From Saprospiraceae bacterium (GTDB lineage Bacteria; Bacteroidota; Bacteroidia; Chitinophagales; Saprospiraceae), in NCBI GenBank assembly GCA_028285545.1, contig JANQPA010000018.1, positions 124,001 to 188,000 of the forward strand: a stretch of 64,000 nt of DNA, in the 5' to 3' direction. Shown one piece after another: positions 36,969 to 45,386 of the stretch. Made by a program: the position numbers and the translations under genes. The first letter of the stretch is position 1; the number at the start of each line of letters is the position of its first letter. The notes below the pieces were generated by a model. The model did not search any database. It worked only from the letters and a program-made list of their open reading frames with translations, and had not been told where the DNA came from.

Positions 36969-39761
36969 ATGTATTCACCTAAAAAGTTCAAGAACCTCCC
37001 CATTAGTAATGGCCAAATTCAAATGGAATTTGATATTGATTTCGATCATCTGGCCATGATCGAGTTTGGAGTTTCTTTGGATTGGGAGCCTGCTCAGGGA
37101 GCAGAAAAAGCCCTTTTTTCTTTTACGAGTCAGGATTCAGCTAAGAAATCAGAGATAGAAGCACTCAATTTATCCATATCGGCAGATAAAAAAACGATGA
37201 TCCTCAGTTTTTTTGGCGAGAAAATGAAAATTGAAAATCTGGAGTTTTCAAAAGGAAAGTTTTATCATTTCACACTTAACTTTTTCCATAGTTTTCAAAA
37301 AATCAGTTTGCTTATTAATGGAGATAAAGAATTGCTTTTTGATCAACTCATTCCCGAGCACCATTCCAAATTTAAACTCCACTCCTTATTTCTTGGATTG
37401 AATTCTAAGATGGAACAGAAATTTCCTGGAAAGTTGTCTTGCTTTCGGCTTTGGAATTCTTACATTATTTCTAAATCCCTTCAAGCTTTAGCAGAGTGGG
37501 ATCACCTGGAACTTCCTCCTTACCAGAAGAATGGATTTAATGCCATCCCGGATACAGAAGATTTACTCATAGCATACTTGAAACCCACACAAGCCAAATT
37601 GTTAATTAATGACCACAGTACTACCATTTTAGGCTCTTGGGTAAATAGCAATTCCGAATATTATGGAGGTGGGATTAATCAATTAAAAATTGAAAATATA
37701 GCCGATTCCGATCATTGCATATATGAGGAAGCTAGATACATAAGCATTATTAAACAACCAAACCATAAATACCTAATAACGGATCGAGGTATTTGCCTGC
37801 AATTGGTTGAAAGGAAAAAAGAATATTTCCTTTTTAGATCCAAAGACGGTTCTAGTCAATGCAAAATCAAAGATCTGACTACTCTCCAAAGGCTTCCTAA
37901 CCGAAAAGGTGGTGAAAGACTGCTTACCATTAAACGAATTTCATTATTTGATGCTCAAAATATAGATATTCCTGATGGTCATTATAATATCCCTAAAAGT
38001 GAAATGGTTTCTGAAGAAGGGACTAATTATGGGAATCTGTTTCTCCATAGGCTTCCCCAGCTTGATCATATGTACCGTGGCGTAGACGTTACTGAAATAA
38101 ATTTGTTTAAAATTAGTAATGAAGGGATTAAAAGTCCTATTTTTCGTTCCCCATCCAATATAAGTCGCGAAGTAAAGGTAGACCAGGGTTTTGGCTTGCC
38201 CTTCGGTATTTTATACGTCCCCAGATCCGAACACCATTCCACTTCTCACTCTACTTTTGTAACATCCAAGTCTACGCTGGAAAAAACCTCTATGCGAGGA
38301 AATAGCTGGAAAAGTACCTCCAATTATGGGTTCTCAGAAGGGATATCAATACCTGGATACGGTGGGGGCGGAATGGATATGAAACTAGGGTATTCTACCG
38401 AATTAAACAGTTCTCTCAATAATAGGCTTGTGGAAATGGCTGAAAAACAAGAGTTTTATTCTATTATGAATTGGACCTCCATAAGCCATGACTTAGTCCT
38501 CAACAAGCATAATTTGATATTTGATGGTCAATTCACAAAATACGATCAGGATTTTTCAATGGACCCTTCCTCCAGATTTTTTTCCGATTTGTTTTTTCTT
38601 AAAACAGGCTCCAAAGAAGATTTTCAGGAGTTTATCGACAAATATGGTACTCATTTCGTTACCTCTGCAAGGTATGGGGCAAAAGGAGAACGAAAGCACA
38701 CCTTTAATCAGTCAGTAATTCAAAAACTACTGGAAAGCGGCAGTACCATAGGGCATAAATCAGGTTATTCCATGGAAATGAGTGGTTCGGCTAATTTCCT
38801 CAATATGTTCAATATTGGAGGAAGTTATCAGGAAAGCACAGAAAGGGAAAATAACACAGCCAAATCCATTTCTGATGATGTAGTTAATTTAACCAAAGAA
38901 GAAGATACTACAGAAAACTCATATGGTACGATGTCAGAAGGAGGAACACCTGATCCTTTTGGAGCTGTCCAATTACAAAGAAATTTAATGCCAATTACTG
39001 ATCTTCTTGTTCCTCCTTTTACTCAAGACTTGGAATTGATCCAGGATGTTCGTCCCAAATTGATCAATGCCATAAACGAATACCTTAAAATGCGTAAAAA
39101 TGATGGATGGATAGAAGACCCCTATTTTCTGGAAATAGGTCTTGGCTCAGCTGCCCAAAGAGTAGTTATTGATTTATGGACCAATAAACATTTCAATGAC
39201 CTATTTAACTCTGTACTAATCTTAAGACAGGGTCTTATTATTAATACCTATCGAAATACTCCACCCCAAAAGACAACATTCATTCAAGATATGGATGATG
39301 CTTTATCTAGGATAGCGGTACTCCAATATGAAATTTCAAATGGGAAAACTACAGAGAAAGGCTGGTTCTATTCCTATTACCACAGAGATCCCCGAACCGT
39401 GGTTAAAGTGGTGAGAAAAGAAAAGGCCTGTAAATTTTTGCAATCAGGAAAAAAAACTGGCGACCTCACATTTACGATTAAAGCACGATGGAGATTATGT
39501 TTTAAATATGATTTATTAGATTCTAACCAGTCTGCAAATATAAATGCTGATCCACATTCGTATTACACTCCTTATCAACAAATAAAATTTAATCTGAATG
39601 ATATAAAATCGGGGCATAGTAATAGTCCAAATGGGTATTATTTTTTTTCTAATGATAAAAAAATGGTAGCTAAAGCTTTTTTGCCTGGTCTAGAGATAAT
39701 CCAAGTCCCATGCCAAGTAAATGTTTCTGAAAGATCTTTCGACCAGTTTATTTCTCCATAG
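36969..39761 (+). CDS. MACPF (perforin-like) domain protein with LamG-like N-terminus
   Basis: 930 residues. Residues about 10-170 resemble a LamG/concanavalin-like jelly roll (FDIDFDHLAMIEFGVSL, YHFTLNFFHSFQKISLLING). The central region (about 400-720) is a MACPF/CDC-type domain with the signature YGTHFVTSARYGAKG at about 559-573 preceded by DFQEFIDK. A Gly-rich SIPGYGGGGMDMKLGYS (about 460) and a Ser/Gly/Glu-rich segment fit membrane-inserting regions. The C-terminal 200 residues are unassigned and contain Trp/Tyr/Cys. There is no Sec signal, lipobox or T9SS tail, so the export route is unclear. MACPF proteins oligomerise into membrane pores; known Bacteroidota members (BSAPs) kill competitors. 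Target and export are unknown here. Confidence 0.85.
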   Translation: MYSPKKFKNLPISNGQIQMEFDIDFDHLAMIEFGVSLDWEPAQGAEKALFSFTSQDSAKKSEIEALNLSISADKKTMILSFFGEKMKIENLEFSKGKFYHFTLNFFHSFQKISLLINGDKELLFDQLIPEHHSKFKLHSLFLGLNSKMEQKFPGKLSCFRLWNSYIISKSLQALAEWDHLELPPYQKNGFNAIPDTEDLLIAYLKPTQAKLLINDHSTTILGSWVNSNSEYYGGGINQLKIENIADSDHCIYEEARYISIIKQPNHKYLITDRGICLQLVERKKEYFLFRSKDGSSQCKIKDLTTLQRLPNRKGGERLLTIKRISLFDAQNIDIPDGHYNIPKSEMVSEEGTNYGNLFLHRLPQLDHMYRGVDVTEINLFKISNEGIKSPIFRSPSNISREVKVDQGFGLPFGILYVPRSEHHSTSHSTFVTSKSTLEKTSMRGNSWKSTSNYGFSEGISIPGYGGGGMDMKLGYSTELNSSLNNRLVEMAEKQEFYSIMNWTSISHDLVLNKHNLIFDGQFTKYDQDFSMDPSSRFFSDLFFLKTGSKEDFQEFIDKYGTHFVTSARYGAKGERKHTFNQSVIQKLLESGSTIGHKSGYSMEMSGSANFLNMFNIGGSYQESTERENNTAKSISDDVVNLTKEEDTTENSYGTMSEGGTPDPFGAVQLQRNLMPITDLLVPPFTQDLELIQDVRPKLINAINEYLKMRKNDGWIEDPYFLEIGLGSAAQRVVIDLWTNKHFNDLFNSVLILRQGLIINTYRNTPPQKTTFIQDMDDALSRIAVLQYEISNGKTTEKGWFYSYYHRDPRTVVKVVRKEKACKFLQSGKKTGDLTFTIKARWRLCFKYDLLDSNQSANINADPHSYYTPYQQIKFNLNDIKSGHSNSPNGYYFFSNDKKMVAKAFLPGLEIIQVPCQVNVSERSFDQFISP

Positions 39762-39776
39762 AATGGAATTTCAAAT

Positions 39777-39830
39777 TCATGAGGCAGTTGTGATCTTCGA
39801 AGAAGAAAAAGTCTACCTCATGAGCTTTTT
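39777..39830 (+). terminator. Hairpin with T-run after MACPF gene
   Basis: Arms 39777-39784 and 39816-39823 (8 bp, perfect) enclose a 31-nt loop containing a smaller CTTCGAAG palindrome, followed by a T-run (39825-39830). It sits between the convergent MACPF and TolC-like genes. Confidence 0.5.
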
Positions 39831-39840
39831 TAGGAAAACA

Positions 39841-41319
39841 TTACTCATTATAAACCGGTCTTTTTAAAGACTTATCGTTCATAAAATCATAAAGGGTCAG
39901 TCTTCTCAAATCATAATAAGCCAACCAAAAGTCTCGCAGAGCATTGATGTAACTGCGTCTGGAATTGGCTTCCTCGGTGATGGCTATGTTTAAATCCGTA
40001 ACCAATAATTTTCCAATACGATACCTCTGCCGGGTGATACTGAGCCTTTTTTGTGCCACTTCATAAGCTCGAAAAGCTAAGCGCACCTGATCTCTTACCA
40101 AACCAAATTGCTGTACCTTAACCAAAATATCTCTTTCGAAAGTAATCCGGTCTCTATCTACCTGCATACGGGTAAGGTCCGAATTTGATTGAGCAATCTC
40201 TAATCTTGCCTTAGCCTTGCCCCAATCGGCAATAGGAATATTCATCCCTATCCTAATCCGTTCCTGATCAAGGAGATCATCAAAAGCACCGCTCAAACTA
40301 TTTGCGGTTTGGGAAAGCCCAAATGAACCGTTAATGGTAATATCAGGTGATCTTTGTGCCTTAGCTCTTGCTACGTTTTGGTCCGCCTCTGCTAGACGCC
40401 TTGAAAACTGAATCGTTTCGCTGCGGTTTTTTATGGCAAACTCAAGAGCTCTATCAGCATCAATCAAAAAACCTGGTATTTCATCTGGTGGCAACAACTT
40501 AAAATAGACTGCTCTTTGTATGCCTAGAAAATCTCTTAAACGCTCTGTACTGGTTTGCAGGTTCAAAGTTTGGCTGGCCAAATCAGCATCGGCATTCATA
40601 GCATTCAGTTCAATGTTTAATAGCTCAGTCTCTGCAATTCTACCTACTTCAAAACGCCCTCTTGAAATCCCCAGCAGAGTATCAGCATTGGTTTTATCTC
40701 GAATGGCAGCTTGTTGATTAAGTTGGGCAATCAAAACATCAAAAAACAATTGAGAGGTAGTATAGGCCACTTCTTCCATATCTTCCGAGAATTGACGCTT
40801 AGCTTCATCAAATCGCAATGGCTGAATGATTTTATCCCAGCGCAATTGGTTAAAAGCAAAAAGAGGTTGGAAAAAATCAAGGGATACCGGAGAAGATAAA
40901 TAAGACAATTCATAGTCTCTGGATTCCGTGGAAAAAATGTCAATCCTTCGCAGGCCAGTTCGGAAGAATAATTGTCCTCCGGTCAAAGCTATATCTTGCC
41001 GTAAAGCTATATCCAATTCATTTCTCATAAATGATTGTGGAATATATAGGATACTCCCATCTGGCTGAGTAATGGCATTAATGGCACGGTTGATATCCGG
41101 AAAAGTGGCGGAAAGATCAATTTGCGGTTTATAGTTTCCCAAAAAAGACTGATAAATCCAATAATTATTGCTCAGCCGGGTTTCGGCTATTCTTGAATTT
41201 GGGGAATCCCCATGAGCCATAGCTATTACATCTTCTAAACTTAAGGTCAGGGTATCAATTTGAGCAGTCGAGCTAAAATAAAGGGACAAGGCAAAAAGAA
41301 AAAGAAAAATTCGGTTCAT
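39841..41319 (-). CDS. TolC-family outer-membrane efflux protein
   Basis: 492 residues with a signal peptide (1-19, ends STAQ). Two outer membrane efflux protein repeats are visible (about 35-240 and 265-470) with long helical stretches; typical pieces are DVLIAQLNQQAA and RRSYINALRDFWLAYYDLRRLT near the end. TolC proteins form the trimeric outer-membrane duct of tripartite pumps. It is the last gene of a minus-strand set with an FtsX/MacB-type permease and an HlyD-type adaptor; the 268-bp gap before it holds no gene. Confidence 0.92.
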   Translation of the reverse strand: MNRIFLFLFALSLYFSSTAQIDTLTLSLEDVIAMAHGDSPNSRIAETRLSNNYWIYQSFLGNYKPQIDLSATFPDINRAINAITQPDGSILYIPQSFMRNELDIALRQDIALTGGQLFFRTGLRRIDIFSTESRDYELSYLSSPVSLDFFQPLFAFNQLRWDKIIQPLRFDEAKRQFSEDMEEVAYTTSQLFFDVLIAQLNQQAAIRDKTNADTLLGISRGRFEVGRIAETELLNIELNAMNADADLASQTLNLQTSTERLRDFLGIQRAVYFKLLPPDEIPGFLIDADRALEFAIKNRSETIQFSRRLAEADQNVARAKAQRSPDITINGSFGLSQTANSLSGAFDDLLDQERIRIGMNIPIADWGKAKARLEIAQSNSDLTRMQVDRDRITFERDILVKVQQFGLVRDQVRLAFRAYEVAQKRLSITRQRYRIGKLLVTDLNIAITEEANSRRSYINALRDFWLAYYDLRRLTLYDFMNDKSLKRPVYNE

Positions 41320-41587
41320 TTCCAGTCGTTTTTTGAAAAGTTTTCACGAAAATGGCTTGCTAACCTAATTAAGCCTACAAAGAGTTGGCATAGATTGAGC
41401 ATCCCTTTTCTAAAGGTTAATCATAAAATCTTGGAAATCACTCGGTCAATAAAATAGAAGAGGAGACAAAATAGTATTAATCAATTTTAACAAATCCTTT
41501 CTTACTACTTTGCTCATCAATATTAAGGACCCTCAATTTACAATTAATTTCTATACTTTGAAACAGGATGCCCCCAAGCTTCATTTT

Positions 41588-42931
41588 TTAATCAGATCTT
41601 AGCGCTTTTATCGGGTCCAATCTAGCTGCCTTTTGAGCTGGAAACAAGCCAAAAACAAGGCCAACACTTGCTGCCACCCCAAAAGATAAAAACACAGACC
41701 AGGCAGATACTACTGTAGGGATTTCTGCATAAGCTGCGATGGTACGTGCTGAACCAAGGCCTATTAAAACTCCCAAGGCCCCTCCGATCAAACTGATAAA
41801 AATAGCTTCAAATAAAAATTGATAAATAATATCCATCTGGGTAGCCCCTAAAGATCTTCTAACTCCTATTTCCTTAATTCTCTCCATAACCGAGGCTAAC
41901 ATAATATTCATAATACCAATCCCGCCTACTAACAGCGAAATTCCGGCAATAACCGCCAAGACCAGATTAAAAGTATCTTGTGTTTTTTGCTCTTGCTCTA
42001 ACAAAAGCTCAGGGATTTCTATTTCAAAATCTACAATTTCTCTATGCCTGCGCAATAATGTTCTGGCTACTACATCTGCAGTGGCTTGCAATTGACGAGA
42101 ATCGGCAACTCGGATAACAGTGCGATCCAGTTGGTGGTAATTTTCTTGCTTCTGATTGTTATTATTACTTCCTCTGCCGATATCCCCTTTATTAATAATC
42201 GACCGGTTCTTAAAGCGGATTAAAGCTGTACTCACCGGAATATAAATGTCAGAATTATAATCTCTGATCCCCAAACTGCTTAAATTTTCCCGGCTGGCCA
42301 GCCGTTTTTCCAAAATTCCGATTACCGTCAACCAGGTATTCCCACATTTGATTCTTTGTCCAATGGGATCTTCTTCACTAAAAAATTTTGATTGAATATT
42401 TTTCCCAATAATGCAGACAGGGTAGCCCTCTTCTAAATGTTTAGGATGAAATTCTTTACCTGTTCGAACATTTAACCTATTCAATTCGAAAAAGGCATTG
42501 GTTACCCCGATTACTCGTCCCCCACTCATCTTGGCTGAGCGTACAATATTGGTGGGCAAAACTACTTCAGGACTGATTCTCTCTACATTTGGCAATACTC
42601 TTTCCAGGGCTTGCAGGTCTTCCATGGTCAGGCCTGGTGAATAGGCCCACTTGGTATTTTGGTTGGAATTACCACCAGTTGTTGCTTCTTCTTCTTCCTC
42701 TTCCCCTGTGTCTCGTTCAGAAGGGACAAAAGTGTTAATGACAATGTTATTCGTTCCGATTAATTTCATTTGATCCAAAATGGCCTTCTTGGCTCCAGAA
42801 CCTATGGCCAGCATGGCAATCACCGCACCTACTCCAAAAACAATTCCAAGGGCAGTTAGAATGGACCGCAATTTATTATCGTTAACTCCTTCAATGGCTA
42901 AAATAAAGTTAAAAGTGAGTCTTTTAAGCAT
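41588..42931 (-). CDS. MacB/FtsX-type ABC transporter permease
   Basis: 447 residues. An N-terminal membrane helix (about 20-45, ILTALGIVFGVGAVIAMLAIG) precedes a MacB periplasmic core domain (about 50-285) and an FtsX-like permease domain with three membrane segments (about 320-345, 370-400, 405-430; MERIKEIGVRRSLGAT is the coupling-type motif). This 4-TM layout matches MacB mechanotransmission permeases, but the ATP-binding domain is absent from the chain and from the neighbours. An ATPase must therefore come from elsewhere. Substrate unknown. A Glu-rich insert (EEEEEA) near residue 77-82 lies in the periplasmic domain. Confidence 0.92.
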   Translation of the reverse strand: MLKRLTFNFILAIEGVNDNKLRSILTALGIVFGVGAVIAMLAIGSGAKKAILDQMKLIGTNNIVINTFVPSERDTGEEEEEEATTGGNSNQNTKWAYSPGLTMEDLQALERVLPNVERISPEVVLPTNIVRSAKMSGGRVIGVTNAFFELNRLNVRTGKEFHPKHLEEGYPVCIIGKNIQSKFFSEEDPIGQRIKCGNTWLTVIGILEKRLASRENLSSLGIRDYNSDIYIPVSTALIRFKNRSIINKGDIGRGSNNNNQKQENYHQLDRTVIRVADSRQLQATADVVARTLLRRHREIVDFEIEIPELLLEQEQKTQDTFNLVLAVIAGISLLVGGIGIMNIMLASVMERIKEIGVRRSLGATQMDIIYQFLFEAIFISLIGGALGVLIGLGSARTIAAYAEIPTVVSAWSVFLSFGVAASVGLVFGLFPAQKAARLDPIKALRSD

Positions 42932-42979
42932 GGATCTAAGATATTGTTATTGATGGCTAGGAATTGGTTATCGAGATTG

Positions 42980-43099
42980 GTTATTGGTTAATCGTTTTTC
43001 GTTAATCGATATTGGCAGATTAGAGTTACTGTAATTAATGTGGATTAAGAATAACCATTAAATAAGTATCCTATCAACGAAAAACGATTAACCAATAAC
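42980..43099. repeat. 24-bp perfect inverted repeat between adaptor and permease genes
   Basis: Arms 42980-43003 and 43076-43099 are perfect reverse complements separated by 72 bp. The right arm touches the stop codon of the adaptor gene on the minus strand. It fills the 167-bp gap inside the efflux operon and could reduce or process downstream mRNA, or be a palindromic repeat element. Confidence 0.8.
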
Positions 43100-44490
43100 T
43101 AATTGATGATCACAAATCCGCCACCACTTGCTTTTCGATTATTTGGAAGGTTCACATCTTTCATTGCCTCTTTTCTTTTCCTGGCCTCCTGTTGTTTTTT
43201 CATGGCAACTTGGGCCTGCTCTTCCAGGATTTGTTTTTTCATATTCGGATCAATAAATTGAAACTCCAGATCCTCGGCATTTTCTGGAACGGTAAGCAGA
43301 ATCTCCTCATCTCCGTCAAGGCCATAATCAATGATGATTTCTGTTTCATTGGAAGCACCGGTAATGACCTCCTGTTTGAATACTTTATTTCCTGATTTTT
43401 TATATACAAAAGAAAGGCTGTCATTGTATAAAGCTTCAAGTGGAATGAACATTGCATCAGAATATATGTCAGTAATAACTTCTACACTGGTTGTCATAGC
43501 AGGTCTCATTATGGAATCAACTTCATTGACCTGTACAATTACCTCAAAAACTTTAGTATCATACCCACGAAGTTGTTCTCCTATATTTGCTACCTTAAGA
43601 ACTTTTCCGGTATACTCACTGTCAGGAAAGGCATCGATTTTCACCTTCACATCTTGTCCCTGTAAGATTTTGCTGATGTCTACTTCATTGACATAAGTTT
43701 TAGAAATCATATCTGTAAGATCTGGAAGTTCAGCTACTACGGGATCCCAGGCTGAAACACGAGAGCCTGGTTCTTTTTTCGAACGCCAGGTACGAGCATA
43801 TATTAGCATTCCATCTTCAGGAGCATTAATGGAAAATTTATCAGATAAACCTGACAACTGATCCATTTTCATTTGATTTTGTCGTTGCAAGGTTCGAATC
43901 TCTTCAATTTTTGCCTTGGCCTGAATCTTTTTGAGTTCATATTTATTCTCAAGCTGCTTATAATCTCTTTCCGTTCGTTCTAATTCCAATTGAGTGGCCT
44001 GGACTATTGACTGAGCTTCATATCTATTTTCTTCAAGTTTAAGTTCCTTTTCTTTTTTCGTGAAAGCCATATTGATAATCTCATCCCTCAAGCCTTTCAA
44101 TTCAATAGTGGTATCAATTTTAGCTTGCTCCAGTTGGGTTTGAATTTTGTCTAATTCAGTTTGAACATTACTCATTTTCCCCGCCAGTTCAGTTCGATCC
44201 AAGGCCGCCACATAATCTCCTTTTTTTACAATGGTTCCTTCAGGGATCAAATCCGTGATGGTGGTTTCATAAATACCGGCTGCTCTCATCCCCTGGGGGC
44301 CACGGACTTGAACTGAATTTTTGGCATTAAGCTCACCAGTTGCAGTGACGCTGACCATAAAATCCCCCTTTTTAACAGTGGTGGATAAATCTTCAACTTG
44401 CTCTTTTTTTTGATTTGCAGGCTGAAGTAAAAAATAGGCGCCTATGCCGAGTATGCCTATGATTGCAATAGGAAAGATGAATTTTTTCAT
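43099..44490 (-). CDS. HlyD/MacA-type periplasmic adaptor protein
   Basis: 463 residues from the ATG at 44490; the frame extends to a TTG at 44517, but the ATG directly precedes the membrane anchor (KKFIFPIAIIGILGIGAYFL). A biotinyl-lipoyl-like half-motif (IPEGTIVKKGDYVAALD, about 80), a long alpha-helical hairpin (about 95-205), the second lipoyl half and beta-barrel domains (about 215-400) follow, with a basic Lys/Arg-rich tail. It links inner-membrane permease and TolC duct in a tripartite pump. It is the first gene of the adaptor, permease, TolC set. Confidence 0.92.
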   Translation of the reverse strand: MKKFIFPIAIIGILGIGAYFLLQPANQKKEQVEDLSTTVKKGDFMVSVTATGELNAKNSVQVRGPQGMRAAGIYETTITDLIPEGTIVKKGDYVAALDRTELAGKMSNVQTELDKIQTQLEQAKIDTTIELKGLRDEIINMAFTKKEKELKLEENRYEAQSIVQATQLELERTERDYKQLENKYELKKIQAKAKIEEIRTLQRQNQMKMDQLSGLSDKFSINAPEDGMLIYARTWRSKKEPGSRVSAWDPVVAELPDLTDMISKTYVNEVDISKILQGQDVKVKIDAFPDSEYTGKVLKVANIGEQLRGYDTKVFEVIVQVNEVDSIMRPAMTTSVEVITDIYSDAMFIPLEALYNDSLSFVYKKSGNKVFKQEVITGASNETEIIIDYGLDGDEEILLTVPENAEDLEFQFIDPNMKKQILEEQAQVAMKKQQEARKRKEAMKDVNLPNNRKASGGGFVIIN

Positions 44491-44517
44491 AACAGTTGGA
44501 GTGGTTGTTTGTTGCAA

Positions 44518-45386
44518 ATTAAAATAAAGCAGCGAGGTGTTTTTAATTTTAAGGCATTTATTTTTTCAATAAAGCCATTTAAAAACTGAAGAGTCATATA
44601 AAAAGGGTTCTCAATTAACATAACTCCATATTATTAAAAAGGAAACAATTTTTTATAAAAAATAGAGGAATTCCCAAACTTAAAGTCTTTCTTCTCGTAA
44701 AGAATAGATGAATTGTTTGGCGAAAAAGTTGTGATTCCAGATAATTATTCTGAAAAAATTAATTTGCATACTCGCAGGTAATTGGAAAATTAGTACTTAA
44801 GTCAAACAAATTCAACTTGCTTTGATTGCAATTCTCACCTGATTATTGAATACTGATAGAGTCTAACGATTTATTTTATTTATCATACAGGTTTAAAATA
44901 ACACGACAAATTCGCTGTGCTTATTGCCTGTATCACCAAATTTAAGGATTGGAAAAACGATGCTATTCAATAGGAATAAGTTTGAACAGTATTTTTTAAT
45001 AAAAAGCTAAAGAGGCTTGCTGTTATTTTAGAATTTTTATTTGACGAAATTATGATCAATTTTTGATAGAGAAACCGTCAAAAACAGATTATCAATAATT
45101 TTCATATTTAGCAATTTTTGTTTTTCTGAGGTAGTTATGCATTACCCAAAAAAAAATTCATAGAAAAAGAGAAGCTTGCTTTTAAAAGTTAGACATTTTT
45201 CACATATTTGTATTCTCACTTGACAGCAAGCACAGTCAAAAAGCAGTACAACTTTAATCTACGGGGATTCCACTATTTTATTTTTTTGTGAGACCTAGCT
45301 CTCTAGCTTACTGATAGTCATTGACTTGAAACAAAGTCAATAGGATTTCATTTTATTAGAATAACAATTTTTTAACTAAACTGGGA
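44518..45386. other. 869-bp gene-free region upstream of dnaA (possible oriC)
   Basis: No credible ORF. The stretch is AT-rich with several T/A runs. Only one match to the relaxed DnaA box TTWTNCACA (TTTTTCACA, 45196-45204) was seen, and no cluster. A 7-bp inverted repeat TTGACTT/AAGTCAA lies at 45321-45340 near the dnaA start. The place and length are those of a dnaA-adjacent origin or a long dnaA promoter region, but the expected box cluster is missing. Confidence 0.35.

Noticed and set aside
36969..39761. MACPF protein as T9SS cargo
   Set aside because: The C-terminus has no PNPxxD-type sorting domain and the N-terminus has no Sec signal, which T9SS cargo needs.
44518..45386. Confident call of oriC upstream of dnaA
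   Set aside because: Only one relaxed DnaA box was found; Bacteroidota origins are often not at dnaA.
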